A DNA stretch of 64,000 nucleotides. Origin: Clonostachys chloroleuca (lineage: Eukaryota; Ascomycota; Sordariomycetes; Hypocreales; Bionectriaceae). The position numbers and the translations under genes were made by a program. Positions 54,441 through 64,000 of this stretch are shown here, piece by piece (positions within the stretch are counted from its first letter, which is position 1; every line of letters starts with the position of its first letter). The notes beneath the pieces are model-generated. The model saw nothing but the letters and a program-made list of their open reading frames with translations. It was not told where the DNA came from and did no database searches. The stretch spans positions 11,036,001-11,100,000 of the forward strand of contig JBANAY010000003.1 in assembly GCA_037952775.1 (NCBI GenBank), given 5' to 3'.

Positions 54441-56142
54441 ATGTTTGACCTGTCATTCAAGAAGCGCTCCCAGGATGGGGGCTCAAACGACATCGAGGCC
54501 CCCGTCGTCCCTGAGCGTGCGCCCAAGCCCTTCTGGGAGGCCATCATGCCCGTCTTCGCCTGCGGTGCTGGTCTGTTCTCCGACGGCTACATCAACAACG
54601 CAAGTTCCACATTGGAAATCTACCAGCCTCACCGTCGTAGAGGTGAAATGACATGCCGGAGAATCTCGTAGCTAATACTGCGCCTACAGGTCATTGGTTC
54701 CGTCAACACTGTCCTCGCCCTGCAGTATGGCGCGCTCTACAAGAACAACTCTGCCTCGCAGAATGTCTCTTCCATCGCGTTTGCGGGCACTGTCGTGGGC
54801 CAACTTGCCTTCGGTTATCTGTCAGATGCCTGGTCCCGCAACAACGCCCTTGTTCTCTCCACCATCATCTTGATTGTCTTCACCATTCTGGCCACTGGAT
54901 CTTACTACAAGGGAGAGCCTGACGGCATGTTTGCCATGCTTACTGCCTGGCGATTCTTCGTCGGAATTGGTATTGGAGGTGAATATCCAGCTGGCAGTGT
55001 CGGTGCTGCCGAGTCCACTGGTGATCTTAAGAAGGGTTCCCGCAACAGATGGTTCATTCTGTTTACCAACTCCATGATCGATTGGGGCTTCGTCATTGGC
55101 GCTTTCGTCCCTTGTGAGTGAATACTGATGTGGTGATATTGTCGTAGATTTCTGTGACTAATTCGCATGGGTAGATGTTGTTGCCGCTGCTGCTCACAAC
55201 ACGCACTATGGGACGATCTGGAGAACCAGCTTAGGTATTGGAGCGGTCTTTCCTATCGTGCTTCTTGTTCTTCGTTTCAGACTCAAGGAGCCCGAGGAGT
55301 ACAAGAAGGAGTCCATGAAGAAGGAGACTCCTTACCGCCTTGTCTTCCAGTTCTACGGATTTCGTCTCTTCTGTATCAGCTTGATCTGGTTCCTCTATAA
55401 CGTAGGTTCTCATGTGTTTATCCCGAGTGCTTAGACGCTAATCCACGGCCAGTTCTCATCCTATGCTTTCGGTATCTACTCTTCCTCTATCCTGAGCGGT
55501 ATCTACGGCGACGATGCCCCCCTGACAACCATTTTCGGCTGGAACACCGTCATCAACTTGTTCTACATCCCTGGTACTTTGATTGGTGCTTTCGTCAGTG
55601 ACTGGCTCGGCCCTAAGCACACCCTCGCCACTGGTGTTTTTGCCCAGGCTATTATCGGTTTCATCATGGCTGGTGTCTATGTTCACATCACCAAGTCCAT
55701 CGCTGCTTTCGCCGTCGTCTTTGGAATCTTCCAGTCCCTCGGCGAGTTCGGTCCTGGCAACAATATTGGTCTCCTTGCTTCCAAGACTTGCGCAACCGGC
55801 GTCCGAGGCCGCTACTACGGTATCGCAGCTGCCACTGGCAAGATTGGCGCCTTCGTCGGAACCTGGGTCTTCCCTTACATCGTCAAGGCTGGAGGCGACA
55901 ACGAGGTCACCTCAGCCCAGTACCCCTTCTGGGTCGCCTCCAGCCTGTGCGTTCTCTCCGCCGCCATCTGCCTGTTCCTCGTCCCCTACGTTGGGCAGGA
56001 CACTATCGCCGAGGAGAATGCCCGCTTCCGCGCTTTCCTCGAGAGCAAGGGCTGGGATACCACCCAGCTAGGATACGAGTCGGAGGAGCCCAAGGCTGAG
56101 CCCGAGACTATTACCGAGGTCCCTAACAAGGAGGTTCAGTAG
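54441..56142 (+). CDS. Git1-type MFS transporter of glycerophosphodiesters or phosphate
   Basis: Exons 54441-54599, 54690-55113, 55175-55401 and 55453-56142 join to 499 aa. The first intron is GC-AG: AACAAC|GCAAGT with a GCTAATAC branch and CCTACAG end; no GT donor nearby keeps the frame. Family features are FWEAIMPVFACGAGLFSDGY in helix 1, GYLSDAWSRNNAL, GIGIGGEYPAGSVGAAE in helix 4, LKEPEEYKKESMK in the central loop, LGEFGPGNNIGLLASKT and RGRYYGIAAATGKIGAFVG. This is the phosphate/Git1 subgroup of proton-coupled MFS carriers. Yeast Git1 imports glycerophosphoinositol and glycerophosphocholine and is induced by phosphate starvation. Full length, acidic C-terminal tail. CACGTG boxes upstream agree with such control. 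Confidence 0.9.
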
Positions 56143-56869
56143 GATATGATATGTCTATTAAATTGGCCCAAGTATCTAAACGATAATTTTCCAGCTCATC
56201 TAGCACATCATAGCCTAAATATACCCTGGGTTGATGACACCCTATATCCCAATTACCCAACCTTATACGTGTTTAATTGACCACAGCCCAAGACGACGTG
56301 CGCGCCCTGAGTATGTGCCTGACGGGACATACCCGGGAGCCCAATTTCGTGCATTCTCTGACGCAGGTCCACGGGGGTCGCAACCGAGACTCGTCAGGTC
56401 TCAATTCTCGATTGCCACGTGTTGAAGCGGTATTGCGCGCAATTGTCCCGATACTTGTCATCCCCGGTGGACGCTGCCACATGTTTGCCAACTCAACTCA
56501 GGGGGGGGCCGCAGACGAGACTAGATTGAGAAAAGAAAAGAAGGAAGGGGAGAGAAAACGTACAATTATTAATCTCGTGTTTTGCTCCCGGATGGCTCGA
56601 TTGCCCCGTGACCGGGCCTTCACGTAAGACAGCAATGCATTGAAAGCCCAAAAGATTTGGCTGTTAATTGCACAGGCGCGCGCAGATATATTATTGTGTA
56701 ATCGCGTGCTCCTCATCTTGTGCTTCGTTGGATAAAGCATTTCAATCGCTTCTCTTACAATTTTTCCTGGTGTATTTTGCGTTCCTAATTAATCGCATTT
56801 ATACATACGGACGCATTTGCTCTAGGTGCTGTCATACACACGAGCAAAAAGATTTAGAATTCCGACAAC
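56143..56869. other. spacer, no gene seen
   Basis: 3' region of the transporter gene and upstream region of the next small gene. It has a G9 run near 56501 and only short frames. Confidence 0.45.
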
Positions 56870-57306
56870 ATGAGAGGTGAGAATGCATGGCTGCAATTGA
56901 GTGCGCTCGATATTAATTCCGTTATCTAGAGATCACATTCAGGATTGTGGGGGAGGACACCCTGAGGAGGAGGCTCGAAAACCTCTCGGCCCACAGAAGA
57001 GGACATTCCAGCTCAAGCATGGAGGAGCTAGAGTCATATCTCATGATATCCGGAAAGGATTATACGCCGTCGCTCCTCCGGGCGTACATCCTCAGCACGG
57101 CCCAGAGGATCATGATGATCAAGCCTCACAACGAGGCTATTGAGGAGGACCCCACCTTTCAGGTTGACCCGGATATATTCCTCGCCTTCTTCCCTGACCA
57201 GAGGGTGGGAAGGCAGCAGCTGAGAAAGCTGCAAGAGAAAGAACGAAAAGACAAGGCCAGGTTCGAAAAAGAACAAAGATTTTCGAGATCCCTGGGGCTT
57301 TCCTAG
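56870..57306 (+). CDS. small two-exon orphan protein
   Basis: A 127-aa model with a 7-nt first exon (56870-56876, ATG AGA G), a 53-nt intron (GTGAGA to TATCTAG) and a second exon 56930-57306. Without the splice the long frame lacks an ATG until residue 25 of the second-exon reading (MEELE). The protein is helical and charged (TLRRRLENLSAHRR; LQEKERKDKARFEKEQRF at the end) with a PDIFLAFFPDQRVG loop. No signal peptide or membrane helix. No family is recognised. The conserved-looking mix of residues and the open frame favour a real gene, but it could be an orphan. Confidence 0.5.
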
Positions 57307-59101
57307 CCTGTTTGGAATTAAGTTGGTGGAAAGGATTTATGATATCGCCTCGACAAGGCGAGCCCCGTCATAGATGATGGCTGCTATCCGCCGTTCGGCA
57401 ATCGCAATCTCCAAGAAAGAAAGAAAAAAAGGAAACGGAAAACAGAATACAGAAACAGTGAGTTACAAACAATTACTTTAAGCTCGCGTATCTCGACAGA
57501 AGGAAGATGTTCACAGGGTTGAATGGTTTTGAAATACATGTACTATCACCACAAATTTCGGGTTTATTACGCCTGCAGTTTTCTTATCTGGGAATATTTA
57601 TGGAAGTATTCAGTTAGAAAGAATGAAATACTAATTGTATTAAGAGCCGTCTCTCTAGGTGACAGAGCTAGCCTAGCTTCTGATATATAACGCTAATCGC
57701 AAATCTCAATTTGCCATTGCAGAGAGCAAAGCAAATCAAGCTAGACATGTACAGCTGAATATTATCTTGAAATGATTCCTCTTTTTTATTCTACCAATCA
57801 TACCTGGCTAATAAGCACTAATGAGTTCATCATATAGTGTTTTATCCTCGTTATCCGTAGCTGGGCCCTCTACCCTATTGATGCACTTTGACAGAGAACC
57901 GCCGTTTCACAGTCCTACTTTCCCCTCCTAGCTTACAATAAATGAGAATATATTGCGGGCTATAAGGTTGATGTACGGTTAAATATCATATATTGTTTGG
58001 TATGAAGGGCAAACGCATCTTTGTATGCGCCTAGGCCTGCCTCTTGCTAGTAGTGGCTTTAATGTTTATATTTTGAGGATAATTGAATCCTCAAAGGATG
58101 CACCTATATTTAAATTAACATTTATTAGCAGCGGTGGAAGAGCGAGACTCAATGGCCCAACCGCATTCATCGGGGGATAGTGACAACTTTATCAATTGGA
58201 TATTGAGAACCCCGTAAAGATCCCTTAGACTGAACTACTGTAACGGCAGGTGCCATTTCCAAATTTCCACTGTCTTGGAATCTTGTCAAACATGCCATTT
58301 CTCCATCCTGAATCATCTACGTCACTTCCCCCATATGCCCCTTCGCCACCGGTACAATTATGAACCAAGTCTCAGATGACGTTGCTCGTACTCTGTGAAT
58401 CTGAAATCAAGCTGGCGTCCATTGGCTCAGTGGCGAAAATATGTTCGTCATTAGAAATGTAGAAGGCCGGCGTAGCTTGGAGTCGGTTGATATGGATGGA
58501 CGGCCGTACACAAGTATTTTTATTTTGTGTTTCTTGATGAACATTACGATAGAAGGACAGTCGGGGCCATCATAAGGTCAAAAGCTACGGCGACGCGTCC
58601 TCAAGACCGTGAGTCGAAGCTCACAGCATCGGTAGGGATCTGTCTCCCTTGAACCGTGATACTTTCCGACTAGTGCCATGTTAGTTCCCGAGGAATGACA
58701 CTGAACTTCGGACGAACTACACAGAAGAAGCTGCGACATTGTTACAGGTCGTGTAGTTCGGACCTTTCAAGGGACAGCTATGCCGTTGAGATACCACGTA
58801 TTGAAGAACATACATCCCTGCATTGTCATAAGATGTGAAACATGCTGCCGTCCCAGGCTTGTTCTCCAGTAATTATTGCCAATTTGAAATACTGCCTGCC
58901 AATAATGCATCATCCAAGGGCCAAGATTCCACAGAGGGTATGAAACGAGTCAAGACTTGCCGTGGACTCCGCGTCATGTTGGTAGCCGGGTATCTGCACT
59001 CTTCTTGTAGATCGTCAATGATGCACTTTCTTACGTATGCATTCGACGCAATTACCTAACCTGTGGCTATCGAGTTGCTATGGAAGCGTCAATATTCAGG
59101 C
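57307..59101. other. 1.8 kb AT-rich spacer with an inverted repeat
   Basis: No frame of note. Contains the interrupted inverted repeat at 58640-58777 described separately. The rest is AT-rich with no recognisable RNA gene. Confidence 0.45.
58640..58777. repeat. interrupted inverted repeat
   Basis: The right arm ttcaagggacag (58766-58777) is complementary to ctgtctcccttgaa (58640-58653) allowing a 2-nt bulge. Inside it, cgaactacac (58713-58722) pairs exactly with gtgtagttcg (58751-58760). It could be a decayed fold-back element or a structured RNA. Confidence 0.45.
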
Positions 59102-59109
59102 TATATAAA
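59102..59109 (+). promoter_or_regulatory. TATA box of the cystine-knot-like peptide gene
   Basis: TATATAAA, 111 bp before the ATG at 59220, followed by a C/A-rich leader with no other ATG-led frame that reaches the gene. Confidence 0.6.
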
Positions 59110-59219
59110 CGCTCTCTGCCTCCCAGCCTGGGAATGCCCAAACATCATCAACCTCACTCATCAGTTCATCAATTCATTTGGATTCTACATCTTTCTGAAC
59201 AACATTTTACTCTGCCAAC

Positions 59220-59503
59220 ATGTTCGCCAAATACCCCATCATTCTTCTCACGTGCGTTGCGAGTGTCCTTACCGCACCCGCCACTGGGGCTGGTCAGGTT
59301 GCCAGCGATCAGACGCCAGCCGGTGTGAACAACATTCTAGACGAGCGCAACGCGGCCAACGGCTGCAGGGACAACGGCGACCGTATGTGCAAAAGTCTGT
59401 GCTCCTTAATAAGGCCAAACTAATTATTTCAACAGATTGCAAGTTCAACTTCGAATGTTGCTCTCGCCACTGTGGGTACACTGCTGGCTTCAAATGTAAC
59501 TAA
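59220..59503 (+). CDS. small secreted cysteine-rich protein, cystine-knot-like
   Basis: Two exons (59220-59382 and 59436-59503; 53-nt intron GTATGT to TTCAACAG) encode 76 aa. A signal peptide (MFAKYPIILLTCVASVLTA) is followed by a ~27-residue pro-like stretch. The C-terminal ~29 residues hold six cysteines in the order C-x6-C-x5-CC-x3-C-x7-C, the pattern of inhibitor-cystine-knot (knottin) mini-proteins. The intron falls inside the knot region, between cysteines 1 and 2. Fungal secreted peptides of this form may be effectors, antimicrobials or enzyme inhibitors. Function here is not predictable. Its promoter has a good TATA box, so regulated expression is likely. The single long frame ending at 59423 is the unspliced reading. 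Confidence 0.75.
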
Positions 59504-60766
59504 GGGCCTGGCATCAATGGGACCAGCAAACCACAACTCCCTCTTCGGAGCGATGAAGTGACTTGGGTTCGGGAAAACTTGGAAACATTCTTCACCATTT
59601 AGATTTGGAACTGGTTTGGCATTATCTGCGTTTGTTCAACGTGCTTGAGACTCTATGTTAGCTTTATAGCTACAATGGAATAGGGGGTACTTCATGGGGA
59701 AGTGAACAGGGAGTGATGTTTTGCGTCGGAATACGCTAAATCGCTGAGGCTATTCATCTCCTTCATTCATACAGAAAATCATATTATTTCAGTAAAACCT
59801 GTTGAGCTTGCAGTTTATGGAACCCGGCCCAGAGGAGGTTGATTGTCGTAGTTTTTCACCTGTGATACTAGGTATGCGATGAAAATTCAACAAATATCCG
59901 ATGCACAGGCGCTGAAGAGGTGAAGTTTGTTTGTAACGCAAGATGGCCTGTCAAAGGCTTCTGGACAAAGTCAAAGGGTTCCTTACGCCCAAATTTAAAC
60001 CGAGCTGGTATCTCTCTTTTTGTCAATATTTGGTTCTCCCTGTCTTGGTTAAGGAAGGGCTGACGCAAGGGGCTGACGTTAATTCCGTTCTTCCGGGTAC
60101 TGCTGTCAGCCCAACCTACGCCATCTACAGGCGGCGTTTGGGTGCCGACTTCGCCGATGATATGCTGGCGGCACTATTCCACAAACGACAAATCCATTCG
60201 AGCTCGTTCTCGTTCCCAATAGAGAACCCACTACGTAAACGACAACCCTATCCAGGTTACACTCGCCACCTTGTAATATCCATACCTCACGAAGTATGAT
60301 GGAAGTGGCTCGGCATCCTTCATCGAACCACGCTTAATTACCTCTTTAATAGTAAAAGTACAACCATGCTGCATAGCGAAGGAACTTAGGAACAAGTTAA
60401 ACATGCTTCTAGCCGCGATAGAAGTTGTTAATTCGTTTTGAGCATTTACTTACGCCAGGATTTTACACAACCGGGCTAGACGAAGGCTGTGTTCTAGTTT
60501 CTCCGTAGTTTAATGTTGGGCTGAAGTGCCGCGCGGGCCGGAGATGATGGTGCACGTTAGCTTCCAGACATGTCAGCCATACGTAGGCCTCCACCAGATT
60601 CGTCTCTTATAGCCATCTCTAGATTAGTGATCCATCAGCTACACATGGTTCCCGCTCTGCAATGCCCAGAAAGGGTAATCCATCAGCCATGGGAGACAGA
60701 CCCGGCTGTGAAGCCGCTAGTGCAGAGAATAAGTCGGAGAAAGGGCACCCTCGCGAATGAGAGCGA
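59504..60766. other. spacer with one doubtful frame
   Basis: A 118-codon ATG-led plus frame (59943-60299) begins MACQRLLDKVKGFL and has no recognisable family; it overlaps a 66-codon minus frame. It is mentioned as a possible orphan but not accepted as a gene. Nothing else is seen. Confidence 0.35.
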
Positions 60767-60784
60767 TATAAACAAGTATAAATA
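60767..60784 (+). promoter_or_regulatory. double TATA element of the alpha/beta hydrolase gene
   Basis: TATAAA at 60767-60772 and TATAAATA at 60777-60784, about 110-125 bp before the ATG at 60893. Confidence 0.6.
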
Positions 60785-60892
60785 GTAGGGGTCGTTCTCC
60801 TTTCAACAATGTGGAAATCAGTTCTTCAAGCTTCACCATCAGACCATCAGCCGCTCCAAACCCCCAAACCTACCATCTTAATATCAGTCACG

Positions 60893-62407
60893 ATGCGCAT
60901 CACCAACACCTTCTTCGTCCTCGGTGCTGCCTATGTGGTGAGGCCTGCTTCGTCCCCTCGCATGATTCTATCCTTGTTTATGAGCACATGTATCTAATAA
61001 TGGTGTAGCTGGGGCAGCAGCAAGAGAACTCATCAAGCATCATCTACCAATTAAGCAGCGACCCAGAATTCGCATTCCTTTTAGAAGAATACATGAGCCT
61101 TTCCAACGGTGGAGGGGCAAATACCGGAGAAGGTATGTCGTTGCCCAACTCGCACTCCTAGAATAAATATTCCTTCTTAGCAGCATAAATGATCTGACTT
61201 TGGATTTGATTGAGTCTCCAGTTCTCCGACTCGCCAGCCAAATTACCCCTGGCGACTTCGAAAGTTGGTACTCTGAGTTCAAATACATGGCCGATTCCCT
61301 ACATGAAAAGGCAAACGCCATCGACAAGAAGCGTTTCCCTGTTTCTGCTCGTGATACCTATTTCCGCTCTGCCAGCTACTATCGGGGAGCCGATTTTTTC
61401 CTTCACAGCAACCAGAGTGACCCTCGCATTTTTAGCCTCTGGGACTCGGCACTCGCCGACTTCGACACGGCCACCAGCCTCCTACCAAACCCCCTTTTAG
61501 GAAGAATTTAACTGGCGACGGTTTCGACATCCCGATCATGTTCTTCCCTGCCGCAACCGTTGGCCATGAGAATCACAATGCATGCCGGCCCCAGGAGAGG
61601 AACCCTACCGTTATTGTCGGTAGCGGGTATGATGGCTCGCAGGAGGCTCTCTACCATTATATCGGGCGCGCTATCACTGAGCGTGGTTGGAATTATGTGA
61701 GCTACGAAGGACCAGGTCAACCCGCCGTGCGGCGGCAGCAGAAGATTGGCTTCATCCCGAATTGGTGGGACGTCGTCACGCCGATCGTTGATTACTTGGA
61801 AAGTCGCCCAGATGTCGATGCTCAAAAGATTGCTCTCATCGGCCAGTCATTCGGTGGAACTCTTGCGCCAATGGCAGCATCGAGGGAGCACCGCATCTCG
61901 GCTGTGTTGGCCATCGATGGCCTAATGAGCCTGTTCAAGGCTCTGACTTCTCAACTTCCAGAAGCTCTGAACAGCCTCTTTGCCAGCGGAAAATCGGAGG
62001 TGTTTGACGAGACCATGCTTGGCCTAATGAACAACGCAACCGTGTCAACACAGTTCAGATGGGTCATTGCGCAAGGGTTGTGGTCCTTCAACACTACAAG
62101 TCCATTTGAGTGGTTCACCCGTTTAAGCAAGATCGCGCTTGACAAAGAAATAGTGGCAAACATCACCTGCCCTACTTTCGTCGGGGACGGTGAACATGAT
62201 ACTTTGGCAGGATCAGGCCAGCCGCAGGAGCTGGCCGCAGCTCTGGGTGGCTTGGCCACTTATTATCAGTTCAAGCAAGACTTGGGTGCCGGAGAGCACT
62301 GCCAGATTGGCGCTGAGGCTCAATTGGCTCAAGTATCTCTGGATTGGCTGGGAGATGTATGGGATGGGATTAAACTGCCCAACAATATCACGGGCGGTGC
62401 ATATTAA
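60893..62407 (+). CDS. secreted-type alpha/beta hydrolase with a one-base frame break
   Basis: Exons 60893-60937, 61009-61132 and 61222 onward join in frame (introns 71 and 89 nt). A short hydrophobic leader (MRITNTFFVLGAAYVLG) suggests export. The helical cap region (YSEFKYMADSLHEKANAI, YYRGADFFLH, ALADFDTATSLLPNP) is followed by the hydrolase core: VIVGSGYDGSQEALY, YEGPGQPAVRRQQK, the nucleophile elbow GQSFGG, GDGEHDTLAG for the acid and AGEHCQIG for the base. At a C5 run (61490-61494) the cap frame runs into a stop 17 bases later, and the core continues one base out of phase. One missing C explains it; no splice site does. The family includes fungal Ayg1-like and 2,6-dihydropseudooxynicotine-hydrolase-like C-C hydrolases. 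Either a recent pseudogene or a sequencing error. Confidence 0.7.
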
Positions 62408-63903
62408 GCTAGTCAGAACTTTTGAGATACACGTCCAGGCTGAATGAAGGATACAGCTATATAATGGGAAACTTCCGATGCATGAGCGCCAACAAATGGT
62501 TTGGATCAACCATATTCAAACTTTTTGTATTTCTTGGCCTTGTACTGGAACTAAAGGTCAGACAAATAGTCAAGGACGTTTTATCAATCCCGATCAATAC
62601 GTATGTTGTGACTTATGGCACTGTATCTCTCTCAATAAATGTAGCCACTGTAGCCTTTTTACTCAATCAGAATGGGAGAAATGTATTAGGTAGCGATGCC
62701 CGTCTAGTGTCATCGAGATGAAAAGTACAGCATAGTCATGGCTTACCTAACTATTCTCCTATGTACTACCCTTCCCTCGAAAATGATATGTTGTGTGTAC
62801 AGTATCTACTGCTTTATTCTCAGTCCCTTGGAATATATATGGTGACCAATGAATCCCAGTCCCCTGAACCTCTCAAAAGTACTTCCTCTCACTGTTGCTG
62901 ATCGACTGCATTGTCAATACTTGCCTATCGTCCGAGATCTCTACCTGCTCTCGACATCTTTTGCACTCAGATTGAGCAGTCCGCCGAGAGAAAGGGGATT
63001 GTTGCATGACAACAACACAACACACAACAACCAGAGATTGGATATGCACACATTATTAACCGAAATAAACACTCATTATTAGTCTGATTCGTCCAACAGT
63101 ATCAGTCTTATACCTCATATCAAGCCGCAACTGGTGGGTAGTAAAGAGATTTGTAGTAGGTGTCGAGTGGACCCCTATTATCATTATCAACCATAACTCT
63201 TCGATTCTCCTCCCCATCTCCTCTACCTCATTGGCCCAGGGGTCATCAACCCAATCCCCCCCCCCGACTTCTATGAAGGAAGGCTGGATTAGTAGGCGAG
63301 TGGTCGGATCCACCCGATAAGGATATCGACATAAAACATTTTCAACACAATATCAAAACAATTAATCTTGTAATAAATACAATACCAAGCTAATAATCCT
63401 CATATCGTTTATTATTCTCTTCTTATAGTGTTTAATAAAAAGCGAGGTCCCTGCCTTATGTGAAAAGAGCTTTGGTGTGCATGGAAAAATCCCTCGTCGC
63501 CAGTTTCGATCAGAAGATGCTGATTTTTCAACTTGTTTTTGGCACCATTGCAGTAAACAAAGGGCCTTGAGGAAGAAGCATTGTTTAGGTACTATAGATA
63601 CTCATCGCCGTGCTTTTCTGAATCCTACCTTCTACTAATCTTTCCAGCACTGAACACTTACGAAGGCTCATTTGAGTTTCTGTAGCTTTCGCATGAGAAC
63701 GATAGCGTAACACACTCCCGAAAAGCTGGAGACATTATAAATAGCATTTTCTGAGGCAACCGTCAGAACTGCAGCTGAGTAGGTGGAGCTAAGCCGAGAG
63801 CGCTATGTTACCATATCACATAGGTCTTTCTGAGAGACACAAAGAAGAGGAGCCATCATTATCTGGCCGTTCACGGCAGTATTTAATCTTTTACCCTGGG
63901 CAC
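62408..63903. other. AT-rich spacer, no gene seen
   Basis: Short frames only. A run of 12 C lies near 63256-63267, and ACAACACAACACACAACAACC (a simple AC-rich repeat) lies near 63010-63030. No gene or RNA is recognised. Confidence 0.45.
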
Positions 63904-64000
63904 TTATAGGTGCTTGCCAAAGAAGTCACCAACTTGGCTATACCCTCGCTTGTACTCATTTAGATTGTCCTCATTTTCGAGGTTTGCTCGTGCGCCCATC
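63904..64000 (-). CDS. C-terminal end of a gene that continues beyond the window
   Basis: The minus strand is open from the window edge to a TAA at 63904-63906, giving 30 or more residues ending YSQVGDFFGKHL. The form is that of the last helix of an alpha/beta hydrolase such as the dienelactone hydrolase family, whose C-termini often end in a similar FF-x-K-H-L helix. With so little sequence this is a suggestion only, and the frame may be chance. Confidence 0.3.
   Translation of the reverse strand, partial: MGARANLENEDNLNEYKRGYSQVGDFFGKHL

Noticed and set aside
58611..58665. tRNA-like B-box (gagtcgaagct and complement of ccttgaaccg)
   Set aside because: No matching A box, acceptor stem or cloverleaf could be drawn around it.
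59943..60299. 118-aa ATG-led frame
   Set aside because: No family, no TATA box at a good distance, overlapped by a minus-strand frame.

Overview
The window reads as nuclear DNA of a filamentous ascomycete (Pezizomycotina). Introns are short (about 50 to 75 nt) with GTRNGT donors, CTAAC-like branch sites and YAG acceptors. The gene families are typical of moulds: a HET-domain protein, a NACHT/TPR STAND protein, a GH72 glucanosyltransferase, a siderophore-type MFS transporter, a rhodopsin-domain 7-TM protein and an hsp30-type small heat-shock protein. Genes stand singly on both strands, about one per 3 kb, separated by long AT-rich spacers. I see no operons, tRNA, rRNA or CRISPR array. The species cannot be fixed from sequence alone.

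Layout. 1-9.7 kb: a centrosomin-motif (Cnn_1N) cytoskeletal protein, a small secreted double-psi-barrel protein, a 3 kb spacer with two small tandem repeats, and a DUF4267-like membrane protein. 10-25 kb: a nitronate monooxygenase-like flavoenzyme, a very large (about 2,150 aa) NACHT-TPR protein, an ACT-like protein, a small heat-shock protein with heat-shock elements, and an acyl-protein-thioesterase-like hydrolase. 25-32 kb: a monocarboxylate-transporter-like MFS protein, a ten-exon siderophore-type transporter with a GATA-rich upstream region, a broken 3' end of an SF1 helicase, and a zinc-independent MDR oxidoreductase. 33-43 kb: a small acidic orphan, a protein built of five Cys/Trp modules, a GH72 protein with an altered catalytic motif and a transmembrane tail, and a frame-disrupted rhodopsin-domain gene. 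43-52 kb: a 910-aa zinc-finger-type regulator, a mitochondrial-looking PhyH dioxygenase, a short poly(A)-ended insertion flanked by a 14-bp direct repeat, and a HET protein. 54-64 kb: a Git1-type phosphodiester/phosphate transporter under two CACGTG boxes, a small orphan, a secreted cystine-knot-like peptide, a frameshifted alpha/beta hydrolase and the edge of one further gene.

Themes. Self/non-self or immunity-type architecture occurs twice (NACHT-TPR and HET). Nutrient uptake genes carry visible regulatory signals: GATA sites before the siderophore-type transporter and CACGTG before the Git1-type transporter. The most novel-looking items are the five-module Cys/Trp protein, the cystine-knot-like secreted peptide, the GH72 variant lacking the Asn before its acid/base Glu, and the poly(A)-ended insertion. 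Exon coordinates were worked out by hand from splice signals and frame continuity.
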